Assembly (NCBI RefSeq): GCF_003011885.1
Contig: NZ_PXXO01000006.1
Span: 62,001 to 126,000 of the forward strand
Direction: 5' to 3'
Source: Cyanobium usitatum str. Tous
Lineage (GTDB): Bacteria > Cyanobacteriota > Cyanobacteriia > PCC-6307 > Cyanobiaceae
Length of the DNA: 64,000 nt
Part shown: in pieces, positions 18,141-28,971 of the stretch
Numbering within the stretch: position 1 is the first letter of the stretch
Layout of the letters: the number at the start of each line of letters is the position of its first letter
Program-made: the position numbers and the translations under genes
Notes under the pieces: model-generated
The model's input: only the letters and a program-made list of their open reading frames with translations
Database searches by the model: none
Told to the model about the DNA's origin: nothing

Positions 18141-19282
18141 TGTCGATTGTGCGCCGCGCCCAAAACGCTATTGAGCGCCGGGTTCAGACCAGCCATGAGG
18201 AGATGGCGCTGCAGCAGTCGCGCTTTTTAGCGCGAGCTATCACCTGGGCCTTGCTGGGCACCACAGCTGCTGGCCTGGCCTGGCTGGCCTTAGCCAAAAC
18301 CGACGAGGTGGTTGTCGCCTCTGGCAAGCTCCAGCCGATCGGCGATGTCAAAACCATCCAAATGCCGGTGGGTGGTGTGCTGGAAACCATGCTGGTCAAG
18401 GACGGTCAGCGGGTCACCCAGGGCCAGGTGCTGCTGCGCCTCGATAACGAGGCCACCATCGACCGTCAGGCGAGTTTGCGTACCACCATCACCGCTAAGA
18501 AGGCCCAGCTGCGTCTCAAGGAGGTGGAGCTGGCTCGCTATCTCAACCTCAACGACACCGAGCAGACGGTTACACGGCAGAACCTCGTGCTTGAAACCGA
18601 AATCCTGCAGCGGCTTGAGGGCCTCAAGGCAGTTGGGGCCTCTGCCGAGTTGCAGTATTTGCAACAGCGCAACAAGGTGCGTGAGGTGGATGGCGAGATC
18701 GCCAAGCTCAAGGTAGATCGCTTGCGTCAAACTGCGATCATCGAGCAGGCTCTGGAGCAGGTCAAAGGAGAGCTGGCCGATCTCGGTAGCAAGCTCACTG
18801 AGCTTCAGGTCAATATCCGCTACCAGGATGTGCGTTCCCCTGTGGATGGGGTGGTGTTTGATCTCAAGCCCACCGGCCCAGGTTTTGTGGCCCAAGGCAG
18901 TGAGCCGGTGATGAAGATTGTTCCCTTTGATGCGCTCCAGGCCAAGGTGGAGATTGAGAGCAGCGATATTGGTTTTGTGCGAGTTGGTCGCCCTGCCGAT
19001 ATCAGCATCGATTCCTTCCCGGCCACAGATTTCGGAGTGCTGCTTGGCACCGTTAAGCGCATTGGCTCCGATGCTTTGCCCCCAGATGAGCGCAATCAGA
19101 CCTATCGCTTCCCAGCCACGATTGCACTAGATACTCAGCAGCTAAAGCTGAAATCTGGCAAGAGCCTGCCTTTGCAAGTGGGTATGTCACTTACGGCCAA
19201 TATCAAACTGCGCAAGGTAACATACCTGCAACTTCTGCTTGGAGAATTTAAAGATAAAACAGACTCCCTTAAGCAAATCTAG
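18140..19282 (+). CDS. HlyD-family adaptor of type I secretion
   Basis: Membrane fusion proteins of this family join the ABC exporter to an outer-membrane TolC channel. The 380-residue product has one membrane segment near residues 32-50 (ALLGTTAAGLAWLALAK), the lipoyl-like half motifs GKLQPIGDVKTIQMPVGG and VKDGQRVTQGQVLLRLDN, a long coiled coil (about 100-220), and the closing SPVDGVVFDLKP with the beta-barrel part behind it. Start and exporter stop overlap by one base. It lacks the very long hairpin of E. coli HlyD, so the TolC-docking coil is short. Confidence 0.92.
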   Translation: MSIVRRAQNAIERRVQTSHEEMALQQSRFLARAITWALLGTTAAGLAWLALAKTDEVVVASGKLQPIGDVKTIQMPVGGVLETMLVKDGQRVTQGQVLLRLDNEATIDRQASLRTTITAKKAQLRLKEVELARYLNLNDTEQTVTRQNLVLETEILQRLEGLKAVGASAELQYLQQRNKVREVDGEIAKLKVDRLRQTAIIEQALEQVKGELADLGSKLTELQVNIRYQDVRSPVDGVVFDLKPTGPGFVAQGSEPVMKIVPFDALQAKVEIESSDIGFVRVGRPADISIDSFPATDFGVLLGTVKRIGSDALPPDERNQTYRFPATIALDTQQLKLKSGKSLPLQVGMSLTANIKLRKVTYLQLLLGEFKDKTDSLKQI

Positions 19283-19317
19283 TTAATTTCGGTTGCCAAT
19301 TTGGTTGAGTGAAATGG

Positions 19318-20955
<1,638 letters not shown>

Positions 20956-21003
20956 TCAATGTACCGGGCGCTGCCTGCGGGGGCTGGCTGGGTTCGGCGG
21001 TCA

Positions 21004-21197
21004 CGCCCGCTGCGCGGGCAACACCGCGCTCACCGCAGCCAACCCCGCAGGAGCTACATGCGTTCTGGGGGCTGGTTCGGGTGTTACAAGGATCGGCCCG
21101 GCCTGCTGAGGCTGCTTGGTCCGCTGGGGTGCTTGGTGAGAGGCCGGTATTGCCCGCGCAGCGGGCGCCGACTGGCCGACGCCAGGCACCCCAGCGG
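21004..21197. repeat. Inverted repeats and nested hairpin between dps and pyrG
   Basis: An 18-base sequence CGCCCGCTGCGCGGGCAA (21004-21021) recurs inverted at 21150-21167; each copy is itself a hairpin (GCCCGC-3-GCGGGC). The second copy lies inside a larger stem formed by CCGCTGGGGTGC (21121-21132) and GCACCCCAGCGG (21186-21197), which ends one base before the dps stop codon. A middle stem GGCCGG/CTGGCC adds a third level. It may act as a terminator or RNA stabiliser for dps, though no T-run follows, or be a palindromic repeat element. No gene is seen in 20938-21198. Confidence 0.6.
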
Positions 21198-21198
21198 A

Positions 21199-21684
21199 TT
21201 ACGCCTCCAGCAAGCTGCGCAGCATCCAGGCGGTCTTCTCGTGGATCTGCAGCCGCTGGGTGAGTAGGTCGGCGGTGGGTTGGTCGTTGGCCCCATCGGC
21301 GGTGACCATGACGCCGCGGATGGTGCGGGCGACCGCCTCGTGGCCGAGGACCAGCTCGCGCACCATCTCCAAGGCTGCCGGGATGCCCTGGCTTTCGGCG
21401 ATTGAGGAGAGCTGGCCATAGGTGGCGCCGCCAAAGGGGGCCGGGCAGCCAAGGGCGCGGATGCGCTCGGCGATGGCGTCTAGGGCGTTCCAGAGCTCGG
21501 TGTACTGCCCCATAAACATCAAGTGCAGGGTGTTGAACATCGGCCCGGTGACGTTCCAGTGGAAGCCGTGGGTTTTGGCGTAGAGCACGGTGCTGTCGGC
21601 CAGCACGCGGCCCAGGCCTGTGGCGATCTCCAGCCGCTGGGCTTCCGGGATGCCGATGTCGATCGCAGGTGCAGCGGTTGCCAT
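21199..21684 (-). CDS. dps: Dps-family ferritin-like DNA-protection protein
   Basis: Dps dodecamers bind iron at dimer interfaces, use H2O2 to oxidise it and shield DNA. The 161-residue product has the ferroxidase-centre residues of the family: [14 protein letters not shown] with the conserved His, then [23 protein letters not shown] with the Asp and Glu ligands. The C-terminal helix ([14 protein letters not shown]) is normal, and the basic DNA-binding tail of E. coli Dps is absent. It lies 45 bases downstream of the sigma factor gene on the same strand; the 3' side is the nested hairpin described separately. Confidence 0.93.
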   Translation of the reverse strand: MATAAPAIDIGIPEAQRLEIATGLGRVLADSTVLYAKTHGFHWNVTGPMFNTLHLMFMGQYTELWNALDAIAERIRALGCPAPFGGATYGQLSSIAESQGIPAALEMVRELVLGHEAVARTIRGVMVTADGANDQPTADLLTQRLQIHEKTAWMLRSLLEA

Positions 21685-21729
21685 GGCGACTTATCCGTAG
21701 TGACTTCGTTTTAGCCCGGATTGCTTGGG

Positions 21730-22674
21730 TTAGTCGAGGCTTCCCAGATAATCCTTCACGCGGCAGCGATTCTGGGGTTGGCGCAGTTTCAGCAGGGCCC
21801 GAGATTCGATCTGCCGCACCCGCTCCCGGGAAAGCTGCATGGCAGCGCCGATTTCAGTCAGGCTGCGGGGAGTGTCGTCTACTAGCCCGAAGCGTTGACG
21901 GATCACCTCGGCTTCGCGGCTGCTCAGGTCTTCAAGCAGGGCCTCGAGGTCGTTGTGCAGCTGCTCGCGGGTGAGTTCCTGCTCAGGTGTGCTGTGGCCG
22001 TCTTCCAGCAGATCGCCGAGCTGCATGTCGTGTTCCTTGCCCACCCGGGCCTCCAGGGAGACGGGTTTGGGCAGCTGCAGCAGTGTTTCGCGGATCAGCG
22101 CTTCGCTGAGATTCAGCTCCTGGGCGATTTCAGCCACGCAGGGCAGGCGGCCTAGCCGGGCGCTGAGTTCACGCTGGGCCCGTTTAATTCGGTTGAGCTT
22201 CTCCGTGATGTGAACCGGCAGCCGGATCGTGCGGCTCTGGCTGGCAAGGGCCCGGGTGATGCCCTGGCGAATCCACCAGTAGGCGTAGGTGCTGAAGCGA
22301 AACCCCCGGGTGGGGTCAAAGCGCTCCACGGCCCGCTCCAGTCCCAAGGTGCCCTCCTGGACCAGATCCAGCAGGTCCATGCCCCGGCGCTGGTACTTCT
22401 TGGCCACTGACACCACCAGTCGCAGATTGGCCTGGATCATCCGCTCCTTGGCCCTTTTGCCGCGGTGCAGGGTCAGCCGTCGCTCTTTGTCGGCCAGTTC
22501 GTCTTTGCCCGGTTGGTCTTTGTCTGGATCGCCCTCGCGCAGTAGCTGTTCTCGCCGCTGCACCAGCCGGGCCAGGGTGAGCTCCTGCTCCTGGGTAAGC
22601 AGGTCCACCCGGCCGATGTCCTGCAGGTAAAGCCGCACCGGATCGGTGCTGGTGGGGGTGTGGGGCACGCCCAA
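21730..22674 (-). CDS. Group 2 sigma-70 factor (RpoD-like)
   Basis: Group 2 sigma factors direct RNA polymerase to sets of genes under stress or circadian control in cyanobacteria. The 314-residue product has region 1.2 (TDPVRLYLQDIGRVDLLT), region 2 (QANLRLVVSVAKKYQRRGMD, then LLDLVQEGTLGL and TYAYWWIRQGITRA), region 3 (RLPVHITEKLNRIKRAQREL) and a region 4 helix-turn-helix (SLTEIGAAMQLSRERVRQIE). The long N-terminal region 1.1 of the primary sigma is missing, as expected for group 2. The start is TTG at 22674 or GTG at 22668; no ATG is suitable. A charged linker at about residues 45-70 is longer than usual. Which Sig type it is cannot be told here. Confidence 0.93.
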   Translation of the reverse strand: MGVPHTPTSTDPVRLYLQDIGRVDLLTQEQELTLARLVQRREQLLREGDPDKDQPGKDELADKERRLTLHRGKRAKERMIQANLRLVVSVAKKYQRRGMDLLDLVQEGTLGLERAVERFDPTRGFRFSTYAYWWIRQGITRALASQSRTIRLPVHITEKLNRIKRAQRELSARLGRLPCVAEIAQELNLSEALIRETLLQLPKPVSLEARVGKEHDMQLGDLLEDGHSTPEQELTREQLHNDLEALLEDLSSREAEVIRQRFGLVDDTPRSLTEIGAAMQLSRERVRQIESRALLKLRQPQNRCRVKDYLGSLD

Positions 22675-22745
22675 TGGACTAGTGGTGCTTCACCGTTGCT
22701 GCGCTGGGCAGCTGCGGCGCCAAATGCCCCGTTTTGTTTTGGCTT

Positions 22746-24572
22746 TCAGCTTTCGTCTTCTTCGCTCCAGGTGCTGGCCACATGCAGTTCGTCGAGTTGT
22801 TTGGTGGCCACACCGCCAGGGGCGCCGGTCATCAGGCAGCGGGCCTGCTGGGTCTTGGGGAAGGCGATCGTGTCGCGGATCGATTCCTCGCCCGCCAGCA
22901 GCATCACGATCCGATCTACGCCGTAGGCCAGGCCGCCGTGGGGTGGGGCACCCATGTCGAGGGCGTCCATCAGGAAGCCGAACTGCTGGTTGGCCTCCTC
23001 CAGGGGCAGACCAATGGTTTGCAGCACCTGGCGCTGCAGGGCCGAATCGTGAATGCGCAGCGAGCCGCCGCCCAGCTCGAGGCCGTTGAGCACCAGGTCG
23101 TAGGCCTGGGCGCGGGCCGTGGGCAGGGTGTTGGCCCAGGCGGCGGGATCAGTGCCGAGATCCGCGCTGTTGGGGGCACAGAAGGGATGGTGCAAGGCCT
23201 CTAGGCGGTTTTCGCCGGCGTTGAACTCAAACATCGGGAAATCCACCACCCAGAGGAAATTCCACTGGTCGTTGTCACGGTCGGCCGGCACCAGGCCAAG
23301 CTCGCGGGCCAGAAATTGGCGCACCCGATCGAGGGCCTTATTCACCGTGGCGGTATCGCCCGCGCCGAACAGAAGCAGGGTGCCGGGGGTGGCACCGGTG
23401 CGGGCCAGCAGTTCGGCTTTTTTGTCTTCTGTGAGGTTGTCCTTGATGGCGCCGATCGTGTCGATCTCGCCGTCTTCGCGCACCCTGATGAAGGCCAGGC
23501 CGCCTGCCCCAGCCTTTTGAGCCTCGCTGAACACATCGCCGCCGGGCTTGATGCGCACGTTGCTAATGGCGTCGTTGCCGCCGGGCACGGCGATGCACTT
23601 CACGGAGCCGCCGGCGGCCACTGCGCCGCTGAATACCTTGAATCCCATCTCGGCCACCAGGTCGGAGACATCGGTGAGCTCCAGGCCGTAGCGGGTGTCG
23701 GGGCGATCGGTGCCGTAGCGGGCCATGGCCTCGTGCCAGGTGAGGCGCGGGAAGGGACGGGGCAACTCCACCCCTTTCACGGCCTTCCAGATCGAGGCGA
23801 TCAGGGCCTCGTTGAGCTCCAGGATCTGCTCCTGGTCCATGAAGCTCATTTCGATGTCCAGCTGGGTGAATTCCGGCTGGCGATCGGCCCGCAGATCTTC
23901 GTCGCGGAAGCAGCGGGCCACCTGGTAGTAGCGCTCCAAGCCGCCCACCATCAGCAGCTGCTTAAACAGCTGGGGCGACTGGGGCAGGGCAAACCACTCC
24001 CCACCGCACACCCGGCTGGGCACCAGATAGTCGCGGGCGCCCTCGGGGGTGGAGCGGGTGAGCACCGGGGTTTCCACCTCGATAAAGCCCTGGTCTTCCA
24101 GGAAGCGGCGCATCGCCTGCACGGTGCGGTGGCGCAGGCGCAGGTTGCTGTTCATGCGCTCGCGGCGCAGGTCGAGGTAGCGGTGGCGTAGCCGCAGCTC
24201 TTCGCGGGTGTTCTCCTCGTCGTGCACCGACACGGGGAAGGGCAGGTTGCCCTTCACGGCGTTGAGCACGGTGATGGCGCTGGCCAGCACCTCGATGCGG
24301 CCGGTGGCCAGTCGGTCGTTGATGGCATCGGCCGGTCGCTCCCGCACCTTGCCGGCCACCTGAATCACCGTTTCGTTGCGCAGGTGCTCCGCTATGGCGA
24401 ACATCTCGGCGCCATTGTCGGGATCGACAGTGATCTGCACGCTGCCGCTGCTGTCGCGCAGGTCGACAAAAATCACGCCGCCGTGGTCACGACATCGGTC
24501 TACCCAGCCGCAGAGCTGCACGGTCTGGCCGCTGGCGTCGTGACGCAGGTCGCCGCATCCGTGGCTGCGCAT
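22746..24572 (-). CDS. aspS: Aspartyl-tRNA synthetase (probably non-discriminating)
   Basis: AspS charges tRNA-Asp, and in bacteria lacking AsnRS/GlnRS often also tRNA-Asn. The 608-residue product is the bacterial type: N-terminal OB fold ([20 protein letters not shown]), class II motif 2 ([20 protein letters not shown]), the GAD insert of bacterial AspRS, and motif 3 ([20 protein letters not shown]). Length is normal. It lies between gcvT (43 bases upstream) and the sigma factor gene, all on the minus strand. Confidence 0.97.
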   Translation of the reverse strand: MRSHGCGDLRHDASGQTVQLCGWVDRCRDHGGVIFVDLRDSSGSVQITVDPDNGAEMFAIAEHLRNETVIQVAGKVRERPADAINDRLATGRIEVLASAITVLNAVKGNLPFPVSVHDEENTREELRLRHRYLDLRRERMNSNLRLRHRTVQAMRRFLEDQGFIEVETPVLTRSTPEGARDYLVPSRVCGGEWFALPQSPQLFKQLLMVGGLERYYQVARCFRDEDLRADRQPEFTQLDIEMSFMDQEQILELNEALIASIWKAVKGVELPRPFPRLTWHEAMARYGTDRPDTRYGLELTDVSDLVAEMGFKVFSGAVAAGGSVKCIAVPGGNDAISNVRIKPGGDVFSEAQKAGAGGLAFIRVREDGEIDTIGAIKDNLTEDKKAELLARTGATPGTLLLFGAGDTATVNKALDRVRQFLARELGLVPADRDNDQWNFLWVVDFPMFEFNAGENRLEALHHPFCAPNSADLGTDPAAWANTLPTARAQAYDLVLNGLELGGGSLRIHDSALQRQVLQTIGLPLEEANQQFGFLMDALDMGAPPHGGLAYGVDRIVMLLAGEESIRDTIAFPKTQQARCLMTGAPGGVATKQLDELHVASTWSEEDES

Positions 24573-24615
24573 GCTGAGATCCGGAGTGAATGGGCGATTG
24601 TCCCACCCGGTGGCG

Positions 24616-25728
24616 TCAGCGCTTGTAGAAGGGACGCCTCACCACCAGCGCTGGCTCGGCCTTGCCGCGAATCTGCACCGCCAGCTCGGTGCCCAGCTTG
24701 GCGGCGCTGGCTGGTACGTAGGCCAGGGCGATCGCTTCTTCGAGGCTGGGTGACCAGCTGCCGCTCGTGATGTGCCCCACCGGCTCACTAGCCACTGGAG
24801 CCCCGGCAGCCAGCACCGGGTAGCCATGGCGGGCGATGGCGCGGCCCTGCAGCTTCAATCCCACCAGGCGCCGCTGGACCCCCGCGGCGCTTTGGCGCTC
24901 CAGCACCTCGCGACCAATGAAGGCTTTGGGCATTTCCAGGTGCACCAGCCAGCCCAGGCCTGCCTCCAGGGGTGTGGTGTGCTCATCCAGCTCGTGGCCG
25001 TAGAGGTGCATGGCCGCTTCCAGTCTCAGGGTGTCGCGAGCGCCGAGGCCGCAGGGGCTGACGCCGCTGGCCAGCAATTGGTCCCATAGGAGCAGGCCGT
25101 CTGGCCGGTTCAGCAGCAGTTCGAAGCCGTCTTCGCCGGTGTAACCAGTGCGGCCCACAAAGGCGCTGGCGCCAGCCAGTTTCAGCTCCCGGTGGCCGAA
25201 GCGGGGCAGGCCGCTCAGGTCGGTACCCGCCAACTCCTCCAGCCGGGCCGCTGCCTCCGGGCCCTGCAGGGCCAGCAACACGCCATCGCTTTTGCGATCT
25301 TCAACACTGATGCCCTGGGGCTCCAGCTGGCTGCGGATCCAGGCCGTGTCGTTTGCGGCGCAGGCGGCATTGATCACCAGCAGCAGTTCGTGGCACTGGC
25401 CATCTGCCTGCCAGCCCCGGTCGTAAACGATCAGGTCGTCGCGGATGCCGCCCCGCTCGTTGAGCAGCACTGAGTAGCAGGCCTCGCCGGGGCCAATGCG
25501 AAACAGGTCGGTGGGCACCAGAGCCTGCAGGGCTTCTTTGGCGCCTGCGCCCCGCAGGGTCAGCACCCCCATGTGGGAGATGTCGAAGATGCCGCAGCGG
25601 CGCCGCACGGCCTGGTGCTCTGCCACCAAGCCCTCAAATTGCACGGCCATCTCCCAGTCGGCAAAGGGCACCATCCGGCCACCCGCGGCTTGGGCGGCTT
25701 CAAACAGGGGGGTGCGTTTTAAGCCCAT
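24616..25728 (-). CDS. gcvT: Glycine cleavage system T protein (aminomethyltransferase)
   Basis: GcvT moves the methylene group from the aminomethyl-lipoyl H protein to tetrahydrofolate. The 370-residue product begins with the family start [27 protein letters not shown] (split by normal variation), followed by [23 protein letters not shown], and [18 protein letters not shown], with the C-terminal [20 protein letters not shown]. All are classical GcvT landmarks. In this photorespiratory organism it handles glycine from the 2-phosphoglycolate path. The gcvH and gcvP genes are not in the window. Confidence 0.96.
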   Translation of the reverse strand: MGLKRTPLFEAAQAAGGRMVPFADWEMAVQFEGLVAEHQAVRRRCGIFDISHMGVLTLRGAGAKEALQALVPTDLFRIGPGEACYSVLLNERGGIRDDLIVYDRGWQADGQCHELLLVINAACAANDTAWIRSQLEPQGISVEDRKSDGVLLALQGPEAAARLEELAGTDLSGLPRFGHRELKLAGASAFVGRTGYTGEDGFELLLNRPDGLLLWDQLLASGVSPCGLGARDTLRLEAAMHLYGHELDEHTTPLEAGLGWLVHLEMPKAFIGREVLERQSAAGVQRRLVGLKLQGRAIARHGYPVLAAGAPVASEPVGHITSGSWSPSLEEAIALAYVPASAAKLGTELAVQIRGKAEPALVVRRPFYKR

Positions 25729-26211
25729 GGCCGGATCCTATGCAGGCCTGCGGAATCAATAAGGAACCTGGAAGATTCGCTGTATTCGCTACCACTTTGA
25801 TCAAAGGTCCATAACTTGAGAGACCAGATCTCTCCCTTGGATGGGTCAGCGCCCTTGCTGCCGCAGCTGCCGCCATTGCGCCCCACCCAGTGGCGCTGAA
25901 TTCGGCTGGTGTCAGCTGCGCCAGTTGCCGATCCATCCCGAATTGGCGCTGGAGCTGTGGTGCCACCACTGGACGGCCCGGCCGCCGCGGCTGCCTGCGA
26001 TTAATGCGGCAGCAGCAGCTGGGGGGACACCAGCACCTGCCCAGCCGAACCAGCAGCTCAGCCTTGAATCAGCCTTTGGCAAAAGCTAAAGTAAATCCGT
26101 AATTCGTCCTGGATTCAGGGCTTATTTGGCTTTTGTGCTCGCCATAGCTAGGCGCCGTGGGCGGCATAGCTCTATTAAGGGCATGTGGTTTCGATTAGGG
26201 GGTGGAGGAGC
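25729..26211. other. Intergenic stretch without a convincing gene
   Basis: Short open frames of 70-89 codons exist on both strands, but none shows a family motif, a ribosome site or sensible composition. A small hairpin GAGAGA-5-TCTCTC lies at 25818-25834. The part from 26090 to 26211 is more AT-rich and probably holds the promoter of the gene at 26212. This may be remnant coding DNA that has decayed beyond recognition. Confidence 0.5.
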
Positions 26212-26610
26212 ATGGTTGCTTCGGTAACGTTCACGACCTCGCTGGAGCTGCTGGCGGCTCAAGTGGATTGCGAAGTTCTCACCCTGCCCACCGGCTCCAA
26301 GGTGTTTTCCAGGGGCTCCCGGGCCGACTCGATTTATGGGGTGCGCCGCGGCATCATCGAAGTGATCGGCGAGAGCGGCGAGAAGCTTTGCTATCGCCCT
26401 GGAGAGCTGTTCAGCTATCAAGACATCCTTTGGCGCGACGGCATTTATCGCAACGAAGCCGTGGCCCGTACCCCCGTTGAGATTCTGCGGCTAGATCGCC
26501 TGCGCTTCTTGAACCTGCTCCACAACCACCCGACTCTGGCGGTGTTACTGATCAGCCAGCAGCACGAGCGCCTGCGTGAGCAGCGCACCAGCGGCACCTG
26601 CTGCTACTGA
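26212..26610 (+). CDS. Small single-domain cyclic-nucleotide-binding-like (Crp-type) protein
   Basis: The 132-residue product is little more than one Crp/cNMP-binding beta-roll: FSRGSRADSIYGVRRGIIEVI, then GEKLCYRPGELFSYQDIL and VEILRLDRLRFLNLLHNHP, where the dimerisation helix begins. The phosphate-binding cassette of true cAMP binders is not evident, and there is no DNA-binding helix-turn-helix, as the protein ends after the helix with RTSGTCCY. The ATG at 12 bases after GGAGGAG is a clear start. Similar short proteins occur in picocyanobacteria; the role is unknown. It could act by pairing with a full-length regulator or as a ligand sensor. Confidence 0.75.
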   Translation: MVASVTFTTSLELLAAQVDCEVLTLPTGSKVFSRGSRADSIYGVRRGIIEVIGESGEKLCYRPGELFSYQDILWRDGIYRNEAVARTPVEILRLDRLRFLNLLHNHPTLAVLLISQQHERLREQRTSGTCCY

Positions 26611-26623
26611 TCGGCTCTCGGCA

Positions 26624-27499
26624 TTAACGGTCGAGCAGAAACAGCAGGCTGCGCACCACCTTGGCGGCCAGCACGCTGCTGACGCCGGTGGCATCCAGCA
26701 TCGGCGCCAGCTCCACCACATCGGCGGCCACCAGGTTGTGGTGGCGCAGCTCCTCCACCAGGGCAGCGAAATCCCGCCAGAGGAAGCCGCCGGGCTCCGG
26801 GGTGCCGGTGCCGGCCATCACCGCTGGATCAAACCAATCCAGATCCACTGTGAGATAGAGGGGCTTGCCGCGCAGGGGCTTGAGCGCCTCGGCCATCTGC
26901 TCGATCGCCACCAGCCGGCCCGACTGCCGCAGCTCGGAAAATTCCTCACGAGTGCCGCTGCGGATGGCGATCTGCAGCAGCTGCTGGCTGGGCAGCACCT
27001 CCAGGCAGCGGCGCATGGCGCAGGCATGGCTGTGGTGGGCGCCGAGCCATTCCTGGCGCAGGTCGGCGTGGGCATCGAGCTGCACCAGCACCAGATCGGG
27101 GTGCCGGGCCGCCACGGCCGCCACGGCGCCGGAGCTGATCGAGTGCTCGCCACCGAGCATCAGGGGTTTGAGCCCCAGGGCCAGAACGGCTTCAGTGGCG
27201 GACTTCACGGCCGCCACCACCGGTTCGGGGGCGCCGAAGGGGATCTCCACCGCGCCAAGATCGGCGATGGCCAGCTCCTCCAAGTCGCGATCGAGCTGGG
27301 GGCAGTAGCTCTCCAGGCCGCTGCTCACCTCGCGGATCGCCGCCGGCCCGAAGCGGGTGCCGGGGCGGAAGGAGGTGGTGCCGTCGTAGGGCACGCCAAA
27401 CAGACCCACCCGGCAGCCGGCGGGGTCGCGCTGGCTGCCCATGTAGATGGCGCCGTCTGAATCAAACAAATCCGTGTCAAAGAGATCCGTGTCAAACAT
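26624..27499 (-). CDS. speB: Agmatinase / ureohydrolase family protein
   Basis: Agmatinase hydrolyses agmatine to putrescine and urea with two Mn ions. The 291-residue product has the arginase-family ligand motifs: GGEHSIS, LVQLDAHADLRQEW, and LTVDLDWFDPAVMAGTGTPE, plus VGLFGVPYDGTTSFRPGTR near the N-terminus. The ATG at 27499 overlaps the speE stop by one base. The first 19 residues contain a repeated acidic motif (FDTDLFDTDLFDSD), probably an unstructured leader; an ATG at 27442 would remove it. The pairing with spermidine synthase supports polyamine synthesis. Note that the reaction gives urea, which the urease of this organism can use. Confidence 0.88.
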   Translation of the reverse strand: MFDTDLFDTDLFDSDGAIYMGSQRDPAGCRVGLFGVPYDGTTSFRPGTRFGPAAIREVSSGLESYCPQLDRDLEELAIADLGAVEIPFGAPEPVVAAVKSATEAVLALGLKPLMLGGEHSISSGAVAAVAARHPDLVLVQLDAHADLRQEWLGAHHSHACAMRRCLEVLPSQQLLQIAIRSGTREEFSELRQSGRLVAIEQMAEALKPLRGKPLYLTVDLDWFDPAVMAGTGTPEPGGFLWRDFAALVEELRHHNLVAADVVELAPMLDATGVSSVLAAKVVRSLLFLLDR

Positions 27500-28335
27500 C
27501 AGCCCAGCTCCCGCTCGATGGCGGCGGGCACAGCATCAAAGGCGCCGCGCTGCCAGCGGGGGGACCAGATCTCACAGCCACAGTCGACGGCCGCGGCGCG
27601 GGCGGGATCCGGCTGCAGGTAGCGACGGCCGTCTGTGGCGGCGAACGTCCAGCTCCACCAGCCGCTGGGGTACATGGGCACCCAGCCATACAGCGGATCG
27701 GCGTGGCCGAACACCTCACGGATCAGCTTCACCGTGTCGATATGCACCTGGCGGAAGGCCTCGGGTGATTCGCTCTGGGTGGCGAACACACCGCCGGGCC
27801 GCAGGATGCGGCGGCAGTGCTCGAAGAAGGCGCGGTTGAACAGGCCCTCGGCCGGGCCGGCGGGGTCTGAGCCATCCACGATCACCACGTCGTAGCTGGC
27901 TTCAGGGGCATTGGCGGCCCAGGCGATGCCGTCGCCAACGGTGAGGTGGAAGCGGGGGTCACTCCAGCAGCCGCCGCCGATGCTGGGCAGGTACTGCTGG
28001 CTCCACTCCACCACCAGGCCGTCGATCTCCACCAGGTCGAGGTGCTGCACGCCAGCGTGGCGCAGGCACTCGCGGGCGGTGCCGCCATCGCCGCCGCCGA
28101 TCACCAGAACCCGCTCGATGCGCTCGGCGCTGCAGAGGGCCGGATGCACGATCGCCTCGTGGTAGTGCCGCTCCTGGCGCTCGGCAGTCATCCAGCAGCC
28201 ATCGAGCAGCAGGCCCTTGCCGTAGCGCTGGCTGTCGATGATCGTCACCTTTTGGAAGGCTGAATCCTGTTCAGCGACCACCGTGCCCTCCAGGCCATAG
28301 CGCACGCCGTCGAAGACCTCGTCGATCCAGCCCAT
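27499..28335 (-). CDS. speE: Spermidine synthase
   Basis: Spermidine synthase transfers an aminopropyl group from decarboxylated S-adenosylmethionine to putrescine. The ATG at 28335 gives 278 residues: [40 protein letters not shown], the nucleotide-binding [28 protein letters not shown], and the catalytic-region [14 protein letters not shown]. All are the standard motifs of bacterial SpeE. The frame is open 69 codons further upstream but that stretch is repetitive and not family-like. It is translationally coupled to speB through TGATG. Confidence 0.93.
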   Translation of the reverse strand: MGWIDEVFDGVRYGLEGTVVAEQDSAFQKVTIIDSQRYGKGLLLDGCWMTAERQERHYHEAIVHPALCSAERIERVLVIGGGDGGTARECLRHAGVQHLDLVEIDGLVVEWSQQYLPSIGGGCWSDPRFHLTVGDGIAWAANAPEASYDVVIVDGSDPAGPAEGLFNRAFFEHCRRILRPGGVFATQSESPEAFRQVHIDTVKLIREVFGHADPLYGWVPMYPSGWWSWTFAATDGRRYLQPDPARAAAVDCGCEIWSPRWQRGAFDAVPAAIERELG

Positions 28336-28399
28336 GGCCAAAATTTCGCAGACTCCAGCCTTGCGCATCGCCGGTGTGTTGGCCGTGACAGGCTGATTT

Positions 28400-28450
28400 C
28401 TTGGCTCCCCCGAATCCTTGGCTCCCCCGAATCCATGGCTCCCCTGCGAC
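28400..28450. repeat. 17-base tandem repeat spanning the arfB start
   Basis: CTTGGCTCCCCCGAATC occurs at 28400-28416 and again at 28417-28433. A third, decayed unit (CATGGCTCCCCTGCGAC) follows at 28434-28450 and supplies the ATG of the release-factor gene by a T-to-A change. As 17 is not a multiple of three, the units are in different frames. Confidence 0.8.
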
Positions 28451-28887
28451 CCACGGCGGATCTGCGGCTGACCCCAGCGCTGGTGATCGGCGCCGCCGAG
28501 CTGGCCTGGCGTTTTTCTCGCTCCTCCGGCCCCGGCGGCCAAAACGTGAACACCACCGATTCACGGGTGGAGCTGGTGTTTGATCTGGCGGCCTCTGCGG
28601 CGCTGCCGCCCACGATCAAGGCCCGGGCCCTGGGGAGACTGGAGGGAAAGCTGGTGGAAGGTTGTGTGGTGATTGCGGCCAGTGAGCACCGCTCCCAATG
28701 GCAAAACCGGGTGGCGGCCCAGCGGCGCCTAGTGGAGCTGCTGCAGGAGGCGATCAAGCCGCCGCCGCCACCGCGTCGGGCGACTCGGCCCACCCGTGGT
28801 TCTGTGCAGCGGCGTCTGGCGGCCAAGAAGCAGCGCGGTGCGATCAAGGGGCAGCGGGGGTCCCGTCCTCAGCTGCCGGAGGACTGA
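28435..28887 (+). CDS. arfB: ArfB-like peptidyl-tRNA hydrolase (codon-independent release factor)
   Basis: ArfB (YaeJ) enters the A site of ribosomes stalled on broken mRNA and releases the peptide through its GGQ motif. The 150-residue product shows [18 protein letters not shown] at about residues 31-48, with the catalytic GGQ, followed by [20 protein letters not shown] and a strongly basic C-terminal tail ([17 protein letters not shown]) that would fill the mRNA channel. It lacks the codon-reading domain of RF1/RF2. The start falls in a tandem repeat, and a second 16-base tandem repeat (28871-28886/28887-28902) covers the stop codon. Confidence 0.9.
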   Translation: MAPLRPTADLRLTPALVIGAAELAWRFSRSSGPGGQNVNTTDSRVELVFDLAASAALPPTIKARALGRLEGKLVEGCVVIAASEHRSQWQNRVAAQRRLVELLQEAIKPPPPPRRATRPTRGSVQRRLAAKKQRGAIKGQRGSRPQLPED

Positions 28888-28971
28888 GCTGCCGGAGGAT
28901 TGAGGTGTTGGCTGGGTGTCCCTAAATCTGTACAAGTTGTACGGAACCTGCGAGGCTGTTGCGGTTAAGGC

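Noticed and set aside
25700-26102. Open frames of 70-89 codons on both strands between gcvT and the Crp-like gene
   Set aside because: Composition is unlike protein (runs of Cys, Ser, Arg or Ala), no ribosome sites and no family motif.
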